Shown piece after piece: positions 7,821-16,597 of a stretch of 64,000 nucleotides of DNA (its first letter is position 1; every line of letters starts with the position of its first letter). Source of the stretch: Planotetraspora phitsanulokensis (GTDB lineage Bacteria > Actinomycetota > Actinomycetes > Streptosporangiales > Streptosporangiaceae); the NCBI RefSeq assembly GCF_016863295.1, contig NZ_BOOP01000003.1, positions 1 through 64,000 on the forward strand. Reading direction: 5' to 3'. A program made the position numbers and the translations under genes. The notes under the pieces are model-generated. The model made no database searches, had not been told where the DNA came from, and saw only the letters and a program-made list of their open reading frames with translations.

Positions 7821-8924
7821 ATGATCTGGACAGCCGGCTTCCGTACCGCAGTGATCAGTCCCTACGAGCAGATCCAGTTCACCGCACCGCGCGGCTTCGC
7901 CGACCAGACGGTGCGTCAGGTGCTTCACATGGCCGGCGGAGGAGAACTTCTCCGCGTACGCCTGACGAACCGCTACGGTCGCGCCCCCTTGACCATCGCC
8001 GCCGCGACAGCCGCCACCGAGCACGGGCAGTCCGCCCTCACCTTCGACGGCGCGGAGAAACTCACCATCCCGCCGGGAGAAGAGGCCGTCAGTGATCCGG
8101 TGGATCTGTCCATCGCCGCCGGCGCCGACTTGGTGCTCAGCCTCTATCTCCCCGAGGAGACAGGTCTGGCCACCTATTCCCACATGCCCATGGAGACCGC
8201 TCACATAGTCGGCGGCAACCACGTCACGTCTCCCGCTCTGCCGAAGGCTGAGCAGGTAGAAGCCAGGTTCTACGTCTCAGGCGTCGACGTGCTCACCCCG
8301 GACGACACCGCGATCGCCGTGGCGTTCGGCGACTCCTGGTTCGAAGGGGTCGGCACCACGACCGGCGCGAACAACCGCTCCGTCGACTTCCTCAACCGGC
8401 GCCTGAAGCCGGGATGGGTCGTCAACCAGGGCATCGCCGGAAACCGCCTGCTGAGAGACAACGTCGGCGAGCACGCGCTGGCGCGCTTCGACCGCGACGT
8501 CCTCTCGGTTCCCGGCCTGACCCACGTCCTGGTGCACTTCGGCATCAACGACCTCGTCCTCCCCAGCATGACCGGCGAGCCTCCCGCCACCTCCGACGCC
8601 CTCATCGAGGGCTTCAAGGCCCTGGCCTACCGTGCTCACCAGGCCGACCTGAAGATCCTCGCCGCCACCATCGGCCCCTTCGGGGGCGCCGTCCTCCGCG
8701 GGATCGGCACCTCTGAGGGCCTCGCCGTTCGACGCGAGGTGAACGACTGGATCCGCACCACCGGCACCTTCGACGCCGTCTTCGATGTGGCCCGAGCCGT
8801 CGAGAACCCCGAAGTTCCCGACTGCATCCACCCCGGCCTGGACAGCGGCGACGGCATGCACCTCAACGACAGAGGCGCCCACGCCATGGCCGACGCCGTG
8901 GACCTGGAAACCCTCGCCCTCTAG
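7821..8924 (+). CDS. SGNH/GDSL-family hydrolase with N-terminal beta-domain
   Basis: A 367-residue protein without a signal peptide. The first 150 residues are beta-rich (ending in METAHIVGGNHV), followed by an SGNH catalytic domain: block I G-D-S172-W (nucleophile), block II in NQGIAGNRLL, block III G-I-N243-D, and block V D344-G-M-H347 (catalytic Asp and His). All four consensus residues are present, so it should be an active serine esterase or carbohydrate deacetylase; acyl-sugar esterases share this two-domain form. An in-frame stop at 7812 fixes the start no further upstream than 7821. The Shine-Dalgarno sequence is weak. Confidence 0.88.
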   Translation: MIWTAGFRTAVISPYEQIQFTAPRGFADQTVRQVLHMAGGGELLRVRLTNRYGRAPLTIAAATAATEHGQSALTFDGAEKLTIPPGEEAVSDPVDLSIAAGADLVLSLYLPEETGLATYSHMPMETAHIVGGNHVTSPALPKAEQVEARFYVSGVDVLTPDDTAIAVAFGDSWFEGVGTTTGANNRSVDFLNRRLKPGWVVNQGIAGNRLLRDNVGEHALARFDRDVLSVPGLTHVLVHFGINDLVLPSMTGEPPATSDALIEGFKALAYRAHQADLKILAATIGPFGGAVLRGIGTSEGLAVRREVNDWIRTTGTFDAVFDVARAVENPEVPDCIHPGLDSGDGMHLNDRGAHAMADAVDLETLAL

Positions 8925-8984
8925 AAACCGGCTATGTCCTGTCGCTGGGCCACTGGCTCGTCACGCGATACTCGGACATCGCGA

Positions 8985-9018
8985 CGATGGGACCCCGCGC
9001 ATTCCAGGGTCCCCATCG
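8985..9018. terminator. Bidirectional hairpin between convergent genes
   Basis: CGATGGGACC (8985-8994) pairs with GGTCCCCATCG (9008-9018), with one bulged base and a 13-nt loop. It sits between the SGNH hydrolase (plus) and the methyltransferase (minus), which converge here, and can serve both strands. Confidence 0.6.
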
Positions 9019-9065
9019 CTGTTTCGCTTCGGCCGGCGTACGGAAATCCCGGGCGAGGAAGAGGG

Positions 9066-9932
9066 TCAACCTCGGGGACGGGACGCGGTGACCAGCCAGT
9101 GGCTGCCGTCCAGCCGGACGCCACCGGGCCCCTCGTACGGCTCGAGGTTCACGGTGACCTCCTCACGCGCCTGGTCGACGGCTCGAGGATCGGCATGGCG
9201 GAGGTTGTAGCGCATCGGTCCCATGGCGAAGATGAACCGGGCCGCGTCGGCCGCGTCCCGGCCGAAGACCATCGGCGCCGTGACGGCTTCATGCGTCACA
9301 TCGGTGAATCCGGCGCCGCTCAGCACCTCGTGGATCCGGTCAGGGTCGGCGAATGAGCCCGGCCCCTGCTGCCGGTCGCCCGAGTCGTCCTCGGGAGCGT
9401 GCTCGCCCAGCAACGCGTAGAGCGGGCGGAGCACACGGGCGAAGTCCTCTCCGGCGTCGGCGCCCCGCAGGCATATGAAGGCCAGGCGCCCACCTGGACG
9501 CAGCGCGCTCCCGATGTTGGTGAAAGCGGCGACCGGGTCGGCGAAGAACATGATCCCGAACCGGCTGACCGCGACGTCGAACGTGTTGCGCGGAAACGGA
9601 TGAACCTGGGCGTCGCCCTGTTCGAAGGTCACGTTGGCGATCGCATCCGAGGCCGCGGCGGCACGCGCCTGCGCCAGCATCGGAGCCGACAGGTCGACGC
9701 CGACGGCCCGCCCCCGGGGCGCCCGGCGAGCGGCCAGCCGGGTGATCTGCCCGTTGCCGCATCCGAGGTCGAGCACGTGGTCACCTTCGCCGATCGCGGC
9801 CGCGGTGAGGAGCGGTTCGTTGAAGCCGCTGTTCATGGCGTCGTAGCGGTCCCGGTTCTCGGCCCAATGCACACCTTCGTAGCCGTTCCACGCCTCGGCC
9901 TGCTCGGTGTTGACGATGTCCGTGCCGCTCAT
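9066..9932 (-). CDS. Class I SAM-dependent methyltransferase
   Basis: A 288-residue enzyme with the Rossmann SAM-binding motif V-L-D-L-G-C-G-N-G-Q near residues 50-59, motif II V-G-V-D-L-S, and F-E-Q-G-D-A-Q at the adenine end. The start ATG at 9932 has AGGAGG 10 nt upstream; the open frame runs 56 codons further but without homology. It is clearly paralogous to the methyltransferase at 31201-32037 (shared AEAWNGxEGVHWA, SAPML, FEQGDAQVH, RPGGRLAF). The substrate is unknown. A 28-codon open frame overlaps its start by 4 nt. Confidence 0.88.
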   Translation of the reverse strand: MSGTDIVNTEQAEAWNGYEGVHWAENRDRYDAMNSGFNEPLLTAAAIGEGDHVLDLGCGNGQITRLAARRAPRGRAVGVDLSAPMLAQARAAAASDAIANVTFEQGDAQVHPFPRNTFDVAVSRFGIMFFADPVAAFTNIGSALRPGGRLAFICLRGADAGEDFARVLRPLYALLGEHAPEDDSGDRQQGPGSFADPDRIHEVLSGAGFTDVTHEAVTAPMVFGRDAADAARFIFAMGPMRYNLRHADPRAVDQAREEVTVNLEPYEGPGGVRLDGSHWLVTASRPRG

Positions 9933-10015
9933 CGGGACATCGCCTCCTGCCGCTTGCCGGCTCGGACATGCCTGCCAGGCGTTCCTTGCTGCGCGAATTC
10001 CTCGTTGAACTTCAT
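9929..10015 (-). CDS. Possible 28-residue leader ORF coupled to the methyltransferase
   Basis: The minus-strand frame from ATG 10015 encodes 28 residues (starting MKFNEEFAQQ, ending EAMSR) and stops at 9929, overlapping the methyltransferase ATG as ATGA. AAAGG lies about 10 nt before it. The arrangement is that of a translationally coupled leader peptide or the remnant of an upstream gene. The peptide matches nothing I know, and a frame this short can occur by chance. Confidence 0.3.
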   Translation of the reverse strand: MKFNEEFAQQGTPGRHVRAGKRQEAMSR

Positions 10016-10391
10016 GAGGGTCTGGACCTTTCTCAGAGGTTTCCGTGAGCGCCGCCGGTCTCGGTTCGTTCCGGTGAGCGTCGTCGGCCCTGATGCTCAA
10101 TCGCGAGCGGCGGCCTGCGCCGCCCCGCGTGCGGACGGTTCCACGGGGTCAATGCTGGCTGCTCCGCCGGCCGCCGTCGTCGCACGTGGGGAGGCGGTTG
10201 CGCCTACTTCTCCGACCGCCGTCCGCGGCGTGAGTACGTCGTCGGGAGTAGGGCGGATCTCATCCCTCAGAGGTCCGGCAGCCGATCGGCGACCGATACC
10301 GTTCGCGGGCGAGACCGTCGCACCCGGGAGCCGCCACGCCACGGGCTCGGCGCGTGCTGCCGGCCTGATGCGTCGCCGCCGGATCGCGCCG
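10016..10391. other. Intergenic stretch between methyltransferase and LacI gene
   Basis: These 376 bases separate the LacI stop from the leader ORF. A minus-strand open frame (10342-10097, 81 codons) is Ala/Pro/Thr-rich with no recognisable family and no ribosome binding site. I see no clear promoter or hairpin; the methyltransferase promoter should lie here. Confidence 0.4.
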
Positions 10392-11414
10392 TCACACGCT
10401 CGTGGCCGTAGCGGCCGACCCCCGCACGATCAGTTCGGTGGCCAGTTCGACGTGATGGGAGTCGATCTTCTCGCCCGCCGCCAGGCGCAGTGCCGTACGT
10501 ATGGCGACGCCGCCCATCTCCCGCAGGGGCTGGCGGACGGTGGTCAGCGGCGGCGAGCCCATCCGGGCGACCTGGGTGTCGTCGAAACCCACGATGCTGA
10601 GGTCTTCGGGGATGCGCAGACCCCGCGCCCGGGCGGCCTCGATGATTCCGAGGGCGGTCTCGTCGCTGCCCGCGAATATCGCCGTCGGGGCCTCCGGCAG
10701 GTCGAGCAGCTCCGCGCCCAACTCCACGCCGTCGTTGTAGAGGAAGTGCCCCTCCCGCACGTAGCCGGGGCCCACGGGCGCCCCCGCGGCCTCCATGGCG
10801 GCCCGGTAGCCGTGCATGCGCGCCTGGTTGCAGGCTGCCGTCGCCGGGCCGCCCAGGTAGGCGATGCGACGGTGGCCGAGGGAGAGCAGGTGCTGGGTCG
10901 CCGCGAGGCCGCCGGCGAAGTTGGTCGACCCGACGCTGGTCACGTCGGTGCGCGGCAGGTTGAGCGGGTCGATCACCACCAGCGGCAGGTTGGCCCGCGA
11001 CAGCGCGGTCAGCTGCCTGGCGGTCATCTCCGCTGTGACGGCGATCACCGCCCTCCGCCCGGCGGAGACCAGGTCGCGGGCCCATCCGGTGGTGCGCTCC
11101 GCGCCCCTCCGGATGCTCACGACGACCCCGACACCGACCTCGGCCCCGGCGTCGACGGCGCCCTGGATGATCTCGGTGGAGTACGCGTTGATGTCCGTGT
11201 CGAACTCCACCTCGATGGTGCCGGCCGCGGCCGCGTCGCCCCGCCGCGGCGACGGGGCGACGTAGTCGTGCTGCAGCAGCAGCGACTGCACCAGCGAGCG
11301 CGTCGTCGGCGCGACGTCGCTGCGGCCGTTGAGCACCTTGGAGACCGTCGCGATCGACACTCCGGCCGAGGCCGCGACGGTGGCCAGAGTGGCGCGCCTA
11401 GGATTGACCGGCAT
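10392..11414 (-). CDS. LacI-family regulator of the GH3/ABC sugar locus
   Basis: A 340-residue repressor: N-terminal HTH and hinge (residues 8-55, TLATVAASAGVSIATVSKVL), then a periplasmic-binding-protein-like sugar domain ending VGFDDTQVARMGSPPLTTVRQP. The ATG at 11414 is preceded by AGGAGG with 6-nt spacing and overlaps the end of the GH3 gene by 17 nt, so GH3 and lacI are one operon. The probable operators are the paired 14-mers at 14012-14025 and 14200-14213, which flank the divergent GH3 and importer promoters. The inducer is probably the oligosaccharide handled by GH3. Confidence 0.9.
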   Translation of the reverse strand: MPVNPRRATLATVAASAGVSIATVSKVLNGRSDVAPTTRSLVQSLLLQHDYVAPSPRRGDAAAAGTIEVEFDTDINAYSTEIIQGAVDAGAEVGVGVVVSIRRGAERTTGWARDLVSAGRRAVIAVTAEMTARQLTALSRANLPLVVIDPLNLPRTDVTSVGSTNFAGGLAATQHLLSLGHRRIAYLGGPATAACNQARMHGYRAAMEAAGAPVGPGYVREGHFLYNDGVELGAELLDLPEAPTAIFAGSDETALGIIEAARARGLRIPEDLSIVGFDDTQVARMGSPPLTTVRQPLREMGGVAIRTALRLAAGEKIDSHHVELATELIVRGSAATATSV

Positions 11415-13974
11415 CTCTTCCCTCCTGCTGCCCGGCGGCGGTGCCGGACGCCGGCACCACCTCCACCGGTGTGACGAGTCGCCTGTCGTGGCCGACGACG
11501 CGCAACGGCCCGGTCAGCCGTACGGTGCCGCGGCACGGAAGGTCGGCCGCCGAGGTGCCGACGAGCACCTGGATGTCTCCCGGCTCGACGATCCGCCGCA
11601 GGTCACGGCCGGTGAACGCGGTCCGGTCGGCGTGCACGTGGAACCGCACCTCCGCGCTCGCGCCGGGCTCCAGGTGAACTCGCGCGAACCCCGTCAGCTG
11701 CTTCACCGGCCGGGTGACCTGGGCGACGACGTCGCGCAGGTACAGCTGGACGACCTCGTCACCCGCCCTGGCGCCCGTGTTGCGGACGCGGACCGACACG
11801 CTGAACTCGCCGTCGGTGGGAACCTCCGTGCCGTCGACGCGCAGGCCGTCGACCTCGAAGGTGGTGTACGAGGTGCCGTACCCGAACGGGAACAGCGGGG
11901 TCGGGTCGACGTTGCTGATGCCGTGGCTGTCGTCCCCCAGCGGCGGCTGCAGGTAGGTGCCCGGCTGCCCGCCGGGCCTGCGGGGGATCCGCACCGGCAG
12001 CTTGCCTCCCGGCTGGACACGTCCGGAAAGGACGCCGGCGATCGCCGCCGCACCCTCCTCACCGGGCATGAACGCCTGAACGAGCGCGGCGGCCCCGGCG
12101 TGCACGTCGCCCAGGGCGTACGGGCGGCCTGAGACGACGACCACGACGACCGGGGTCCCCGTCGCGGCGAGATCGGCCAGCAGGTCCGCCTGCACGCCGG
12201 GCAGCCGGAGGTCCTCGGCGTCGCAGCCCTCGCCCGAGGTGCCGTGCCCGAACAGGCCCGCGAGGTCGCCCACGACGGCGACGCACAGGTCCGCGTCGCG
12301 GGCCGCGGCCGTCGCCGCGGCGAAGCCCGAACGGTCCGCACTCTGAACGTCGCAGCCACGCTCATGGACGATCTCGGCGTCCGGCAGTTCCGCCCGGAGC
12401 GCGTCGAGCACGGTGGGAGCGGCGATGCCGAGCCCGAGGCCGGGGTGGCGGGGCAGGACGTGGTTGGGGAAGGCGTAGCACCCCATGAACGTGCGCGGGT
12501 CGGCCGCGGCCGGTCCGACCACGGCCACGCGGCGAAGCTCCGGACGTCCCTGTCCGAGCAGGGGCAGCGCGGTTCCGGCGTCGAGCAGGACGATGGAGCG
12601 CTCGGCCATCTCGAGGGCCAGGGCGCGGTTGGACGGCGAGTCCAGATCCGTCGCGTCGGCCGCGGCCACCGACCCCTCGGGCGTCCAGTCCTCGTCGAGC
12701 AGCCCGAGCTGCACCTTCTGAGTGAGCAGGCGGCGCGCCGCGCGGTCCACCAGGGACTCCGGCACCTCTCCCCGGCGCACCCGCTCGACCAGGTGCTGGC
12801 CGAAGCCGAGGGTGTCGGGGAGCTCGACGTCGACGCCCGCGGTGAGCGCCTGGACGCCGGCGTCGTCGGTGTCGGCTGCGATCCCGTGCATCGTCGCGAG
12901 GAACGGCACGGCCCAGTAGTCCGACACGACGGTCCCGGTGAATCCCCACTCGTCGCGCAGCACCTCGGTCAGCAGCCACGGGTCGGCCCCGGCCGGGACG
13001 CCGTCCACGTCGGAGTAGGAGCACATCACCGAGCGGGCGCCGCCGAGGGCGACGGCGGCCTCGAACGGGGGCAGGATCATGTCCATGAGCTCGCGGCGTC
13101 CCATCGGGACGGGACCGTGGTTGCGGGCCGCCCGCGACGCGGAGTATCCGGCGAAGTGCTTGAGGGTGGCGATGATCCCCGCGCTCTCCAGGCCGCGGAC
13201 ATACGCGGCGCCGAGCATCGCGACGAGATGGGGGTCCTCGCCGATCGTCTCCTCGACCCTCCCCCAGCGATAGTCGCGGACGACGTCGAGCAGCGGTGAC
13301 AACCCCTGGTGCACTCCCACCGCGCGCATGTCCCGCCCGATGGCCGCGGCCATCCGTTCCACGAGGCCGGCGTCGAACGTCGCGCCCCATGCGATGGCGG
13401 CCGGGTAGACGGTCGCGCCGTAGGTCGTGAATCCGGTGAGGCACTCCTCGTGGACGAGGGCGGGGATGCCGAGCCGGGACCGCTCGATGACCGCGCGCTG
13501 CAGCCGGACGACCTCCGCCGCGCCCTCCGCCGGGGTCACCGGGCCGCTTCCGAACACGCGGGTCAGGTGACCGAGCCCGAACCGGGCCGCCTCCTCGATC
13601 GGGATCGTCCCGGACGCGGCGAAAACGTCCTGCATCGGCGCGACGTTCAGCGTCGCCGCGTCGGTGGCATCCGCCGCATCAGCTCCGTCGGCTGCAGCGG
13701 CTGCGTGGCCTGCGTCGACTGTGCCGGCGGTCGCAACGGCCTCGCCGGAATCCGCGGCCGGGCCGCCGTCCGCATGGGGATCCGCACCGGAACCGCCATC
13801 GCCATCGTCGACCTGCATGTCGTTGCCGATCCACCGGCTGCCCAGCTGCGCGACCTTCTCCTCCAGAGTCATCTCCGCAAGGAGGGCATCGACCCGGTCG
13901 GACACGGGAAGCGTCGGGTCCTGCCACGCACGCTGGACCTGCTCCGACGTGGGGGTCCGGTCTAGAGCCGTCAT
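11398..13974 (-). CDS. GH3-family beta-glycosidase
   Basis: This 858-residue cytoplasmic enzyme has the GH3 barrel with nucleophile D352 (V-V-S-D-Y-W), the alpha/beta sandwich with acid/base candidate E582 (T-S-G-E-G-C-D), and a C-terminal fibronectin-III-like domain (VRVRNTGARAGDEVVQLYL). No signal peptide is seen, so it acts on imported oligosaccharides. Between residues about 52 and 110 there is an Ala/Asp/Gly-rich, low-complexity insertion absent from ordinary GH3 enzymes. GAAGGAG lies 7 nt before the ATG. It is transcribed divergently from the ABC sugar importer at 14334-17493. Beta-glucosidase or beta-xylosidase activity is likely; sequence alone does not decide. Confidence 0.92.
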   Translation of the reverse strand: MTALDRTPTSEQVQRAWQDPTLPVSDRVDALLAEMTLEEKVAQLGSRWIGNDMQVDDGDGGSGADPHADGGPAADSGEAVATAGTVDAGHAAAAADGADAADATDAATLNVAPMQDVFAASGTIPIEEAARFGLGHLTRVFGSGPVTPAEGAAEVVRLQRAVIERSRLGIPALVHEECLTGFTTYGATVYPAAIAWGATFDAGLVERMAAAIGRDMRAVGVHQGLSPLLDVVRDYRWGRVEETIGEDPHLVAMLGAAYVRGLESAGIIATLKHFAGYSASRAARNHGPVPMGRRELMDMILPPFEAAVALGGARSVMCSYSDVDGVPAGADPWLLTEVLRDEWGFTGTVVSDYWAVPFLATMHGIAADTDDAGVQALTAGVDVELPDTLGFGQHLVERVRRGEVPESLVDRAARRLLTQKVQLGLLDEDWTPEGSVAAADATDLDSPSNRALALEMAERSIVLLDAGTALPLLGQGRPELRRVAVVGPAAADPRTFMGCYAFPNHVLPRHPGLGLGIAAPTVLDALRAELPDAEIVHERGCDVQSADRSGFAAATAAARDADLCVAVVGDLAGLFGHGTSGEGCDAEDLRLPGVQADLLADLAATGTPVVVVVVSGRPYALGDVHAGAAALVQAFMPGEEGAAAIAGVLSGRVQPGGKLPVRIPRRPGGQPGTYLQPPLGDDSHGISNVDPTPLFPFGYGTSYTTFEVDGLRVDGTEVPTDGEFSVSVRVRNTGARAGDEVVQLYLRDVVAQVTRPVKQLTGFARVHLEPGASAEVRFHVHADRTAFTGRDLRRIVEPGDIQVLVGTSAADLPCRGTVRLTGPLRVVGHDRRLVTPVEVVPASGTAAGQQEGRDAGQS

Positions 13975-14011
13975 GTGCCGCTCTCCTTCAAAGGGGGGTT
14001 AGTGTCGCAAA

Positions 14012-14025
14012 TTCTCGCAACATTT
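14012..14025. promoter_or_regulatory. Candidate LacI operator, GH3 side
   Basis: TTCTCGCAACATTT on the plus strand matches 13 of 14 bases of the reverse complement of 14200-14213. It lies 38-51 nt before the GH3 ATG. Each of the two sites also adjoins TGTCGCAAAT (14003-14012 and 14194-14203). Confidence 0.65.
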
Positions 14026-14147
14026 CGGCGCCGTGAAGCGTCCCTGGGGGCGGACCTCCTTGACACCGATTGACCAGCGCGACGCCCCGGCGAGCGTACC
14101 CCACACGTGCCTCACCGAACCCAGTTCGAGTCGGTGAGTCAGAGGTA

Positions 14148-14176
14148 TTGACACACCATCTACCGAAATCTAAATT
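14148..14176 (+). promoter_or_regulatory. Sigma-70-type promoter of the ABC sugar importer
   Basis: A consensus -35 box TTGACA (14148-14153), a 17-bp spacer and a -10 box TAAATT (14171-14176) precede the GTG start at 14334. The predicted transcription start is near 14183, giving a leader of about 150 nt that contains the operator at 14200-14213. Confidence 0.75.
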
Positions 14177-14199
14177 GACGTGCCGCGCGGTCATGTCGC

Positions 14200-14213
14200 A
14201 AATGTTTCGAGAA
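14200..14213. promoter_or_regulatory. Candidate LacI operator, importer side
   Basis: AAATGTTTCGAGAA is the inverted partner of 14012-14025. It lies about 20-30 nt downstream of the predicted transcription start, where a bound LacI repressor would block elongation or initiation. Two such sites 188 bp apart could also support looping. Confidence 0.65.
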
Positions 14214-14333
14214 CGTTGCTCAAGGAGGAATTGAAGAGCGGCATCGGGGGGTGCTGATCCATGACCGCCGGCCGACGCATTCGATGATCAACGAGCCGCG
14301 GCCAGCCCCCGGCATTCGAGTACGGAGATCAGC

Positions 14334-15674
14334 GTGGATTCCAGGAACACATCTCGCCGCACCTTCCTCGGCCTCTCCATGGGCCTGCCCCTCGGGGCGG
14401 CGCTCGCCGCCTGCGGCACCTCGGGCCCGTCCCAGCCCGGCGGAGGCTCCAGTGGGGGTGGCGCCAAGGCCACCTACTGGTACCTGTCGGTCCAGCCACA
14501 GGAAGGCGTGCGCACCAGGGCCGTCGAGCGCTTCAACAAGGCCAACCCCAACGGCCAGATCACAGGAACCCCCTTCCAGAACGACGCGTACAAGACGAAG
14601 ATCAAGACGGCTATCGGAGCCGGCCAGGCACCCACGATCATCTGGGGCTGGGGCGGCGGCACGCTGCGCTCGTACGTGAAGGCGGGCCAGGTCGAGGACC
14701 TCACCTCGTTCTTCGACCAGAACGCGGCGGTGAAGGACCGGCTGTTCCCCTCCTCGTTCGGCGCCGCGACGATCGACGGCAAGATCTACGCGATGCCGTG
14801 TGAGACGGTGCAGCCCATCGTCCTGTTCCACAACAAGACGGCGTTCGAGAAGATCGGCGCCGAGCCGCCCCAGTCGTGGGGCGACATCATGGACCTGGTC
14901 CCCAAGTTCAACAAGGCCGGCATCGCGCCGTTCTCCCTCGGCGGCCAGTCCCGTTGGACGAACATGATGTGGCTGGAGTTCCTCCTCGACCGCATCGGCG
15001 GCACCGAGGTGTTCCAGGCCGTGTTCGACGGCGAGAAGGGCGCCTGGTCCAACCCCGCCGTCCTCGACATGCTCACCAAGGTGCAGGAGCTCGTCAAGGC
15101 GAACGGGTTCATCAAGGGCTTCTCCTCGATCACCGCCGACTCCAACGCCGACCAGGCCCTGCTGTACACCGGTAAGGCCGCGATGATGCTGCACGGCACC
15201 TGGACGTACGGCGGCATGTCCCAGGACGGCGGCGACTTCGTGCCCGGCGGCCACCTCGGCTACACGAACTTCCCGCCGGTCGACGGTGGTAAGGGCGACC
15301 CCAGCAACACCGTCGGCAACCCCGGCCAGTACCTGTCGATCTCCTCCAAGGCGACCCCCGAGCAGAAGGAGATCGCCAAGAAGTTCTTCGCCGAAGGCGT
15401 GCTCACCGACCAGGAAGGAAAGGAGTGGGTCGAGACGGGCGGCGTGCCGATCGTCAAGGGCGCCGACGCGGCGTGGGCCGGCTCCAAGGACGCCGACTTC
15501 CTGAACTTCGTCTACGGCATCGCGAGCAACGCCAAGGTGTTCGCCCAGTCCTGGGACCAGGCGCTCAGCCCGGCGGCCGCCGAGGTGCTGCTGGACAACA
15601 TCGCCAAGCTGTTCCAGCTGTCGATCTCGCCCCAGCAGTGGGTGGACAACATGAACGCGGTCATCGGCCAGTGA
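14334..15674 (+). CDS. ABC importer sugar-binding lipoprotein (Tat-type)
   Basis: This 446-residue solute-binding protein starts with a twin-arginine motif (S-R-R-T-F-L-G) and a lipobox L-A-A-C, so it is probably exported folded and lipid-anchored. A Gly/Ser-rich linker precedes the family 1 extracellular binding domain (about residues 48-440), rich in Trp (YWYLS, WGWGGG) for stacking against sugars. The start is GTG 14334 with GGAG 6 nt upstream. The downstream permease GTG overlaps its stop codon by 4 nt. No ATPase gene is present; as in many actinomycete sugar importers a shared MsiK-type ATPase elsewhere probably energises it. Confidence 0.92.
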   Translation: MDSRNTSRRTFLGLSMGLPLGAALAACGTSGPSQPGGGSSGGGAKATYWYLSVQPQEGVRTRAVERFNKANPNGQITGTPFQNDAYKTKIKTAIGAGQAPTIIWGWGGGTLRSYVKAGQVEDLTSFFDQNAAVKDRLFPSSFGAATIDGKIYAMPCETVQPIVLFHNKTAFEKIGAEPPQSWGDIMDLVPKFNKAGIAPFSLGGQSRWTNMMWLEFLLDRIGGTEVFQAVFDGEKGAWSNPAVLDMLTKVQELVKANGFIKGFSSITADSNADQALLYTGKAAMMLHGTWTYGGMSQDGGDFVPGGHLGYTNFPPVDGGKGDPSNTVGNPGQYLSISSKATPEQKEIAKKFFAEGVLTDQEGKEWVETGGVPIVKGADAAWAGSKDADFLNFVYGIASNAKVFAQSWDQALSPAAAEVLLDNIAKLFQLSISPQQWVDNMNAVIGQ

Positions 15675-16597
15675 GCGCATTCGCGCCAACTGCCCGGAGA
15701 GGGACGCCGCCCGCCGCCACGCGTGAGGGGCGTGGCGGCGTCCTGCCGTGGCTGGCCGTGCCGGCCCTGGTGGTCTTCGTGGGCTTCGGAGTGATCCCGC
15801 TCATCGGCGTCCTTTTCCTCAGCTTCACGTCCTGGGACGGGCTCGGCGAGATCAACCTGTCCGGGCTCACGAGCTGGCAGACCGTGCTCGCCGATCCCGG
15901 GCTGCCGCACGCGCTGTGGATCACCTTCCTGGTGATCGCCGCGTCCTGGGCGTTCCAGACGCCGCTCAGCCTCCTGATCGGCGTGTTCCTGGCCGGGCGC
16001 CAGCGTTACCGTGCGGTGCTCGCGGTGGTGTTCTTCATCCCCCTGCTGCTCAGCCAGGCGGCCATCGCGATCGCGTACAAGGCGCTGCTCGATCCGAACT
16101 TCGGTCTCGGCGCCGGCCTGCACATCGACCTGCTCGTGCAGGACTGGCTCGGCAGGCCCGTCCTCGCCTTCAGCGTCGTGATCTTCGTGGTGTCGTGGCA
16201 GTTCATCCCGTTCCACTCGCTGATCTACCAGGGCGGCGTGCGGCAGATTCCGCGCTCCATGTACGAGGCCGCGGAGCTGGACGGCGCCGGCCGGATGCGC
16301 AAGTTCTTCAGCATCACGCTGCCGCAGCTCAAGTACACGATCATCACCTCCTCCACGCTCATGGTCGTCGGATCGCTCACCTTCTTCGATCTGATCTTCG
16401 TGCTGACCGCGGGCGGTCCCGCCGACGCCACCCGGGTTCTCGCCCTGGACATGTACAAGCGCGGGTTCCAGGCCTCTCTCATGGGTCCGGCCAGCGCGAT
16501 CGCCGTCATCCTCGTCCTCGTGGGCCTCGCCCTGGCGCTGCTGCTGCGCCGGCTCGGCGGCCGTGACCCTCAGGCCAGCCAGCTGGAAGGGGCGTGA
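15671..16597 (+). CDS. ABC sugar permease (MalF-like)
   Basis: A 308-residue inner-membrane protein with six predicted membrane segments and the permease cytoplasmic loop E-A-A-E-L-D-G-A-G (the EAA motif that contacts the ATPase). The start is GTG 15671, overlapping the binding-protein stop as GTGA; the open frame continues upstream inside the binding-protein gene but that part is a shadow. The next permease overlaps its end by 4 nt. It belongs to the CUT1 oligosaccharide importer family. Confidence 0.92.
   Translation: MSAFAPTARRGTPPAATREGRGGVLPWLAVPALVVFVGFGVIPLIGVLFLSFTSWDGLGEINLSGLTSWQTVLADPGLPHALWITFLVIAASWAFQTPLSLLIGVFLAGRQRYRAVLAVVFFIPLLLSQAAIAIAYKALLDPNFGLGAGLHIDLLVQDWLGRPVLAFSVVIFVVSWQFIPFHSLIYQGGVRQIPRSMYEAAELDGAGRMRKFFSITLPQLKYTIITSSTLMVVGSLTFFDLIFVLTAGGPADATRVLALDMYKRGFQASLMGPASAIAVILVLVGLALALLLRRLGGRDPQASQLEGA

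Noticed and set aside
10097-10342. 81-codon minus-strand frame between the methyltransferase and LacI genes
   Set aside because: Ala/Pro/Thr-rich composition without homology or translation signals.
15425-15670. Upstream extension of the first sugar permease
   Set aside because: The frame is open but lies inside the binding-protein gene; the GTGA junction at 15671 gives a normal permease length.
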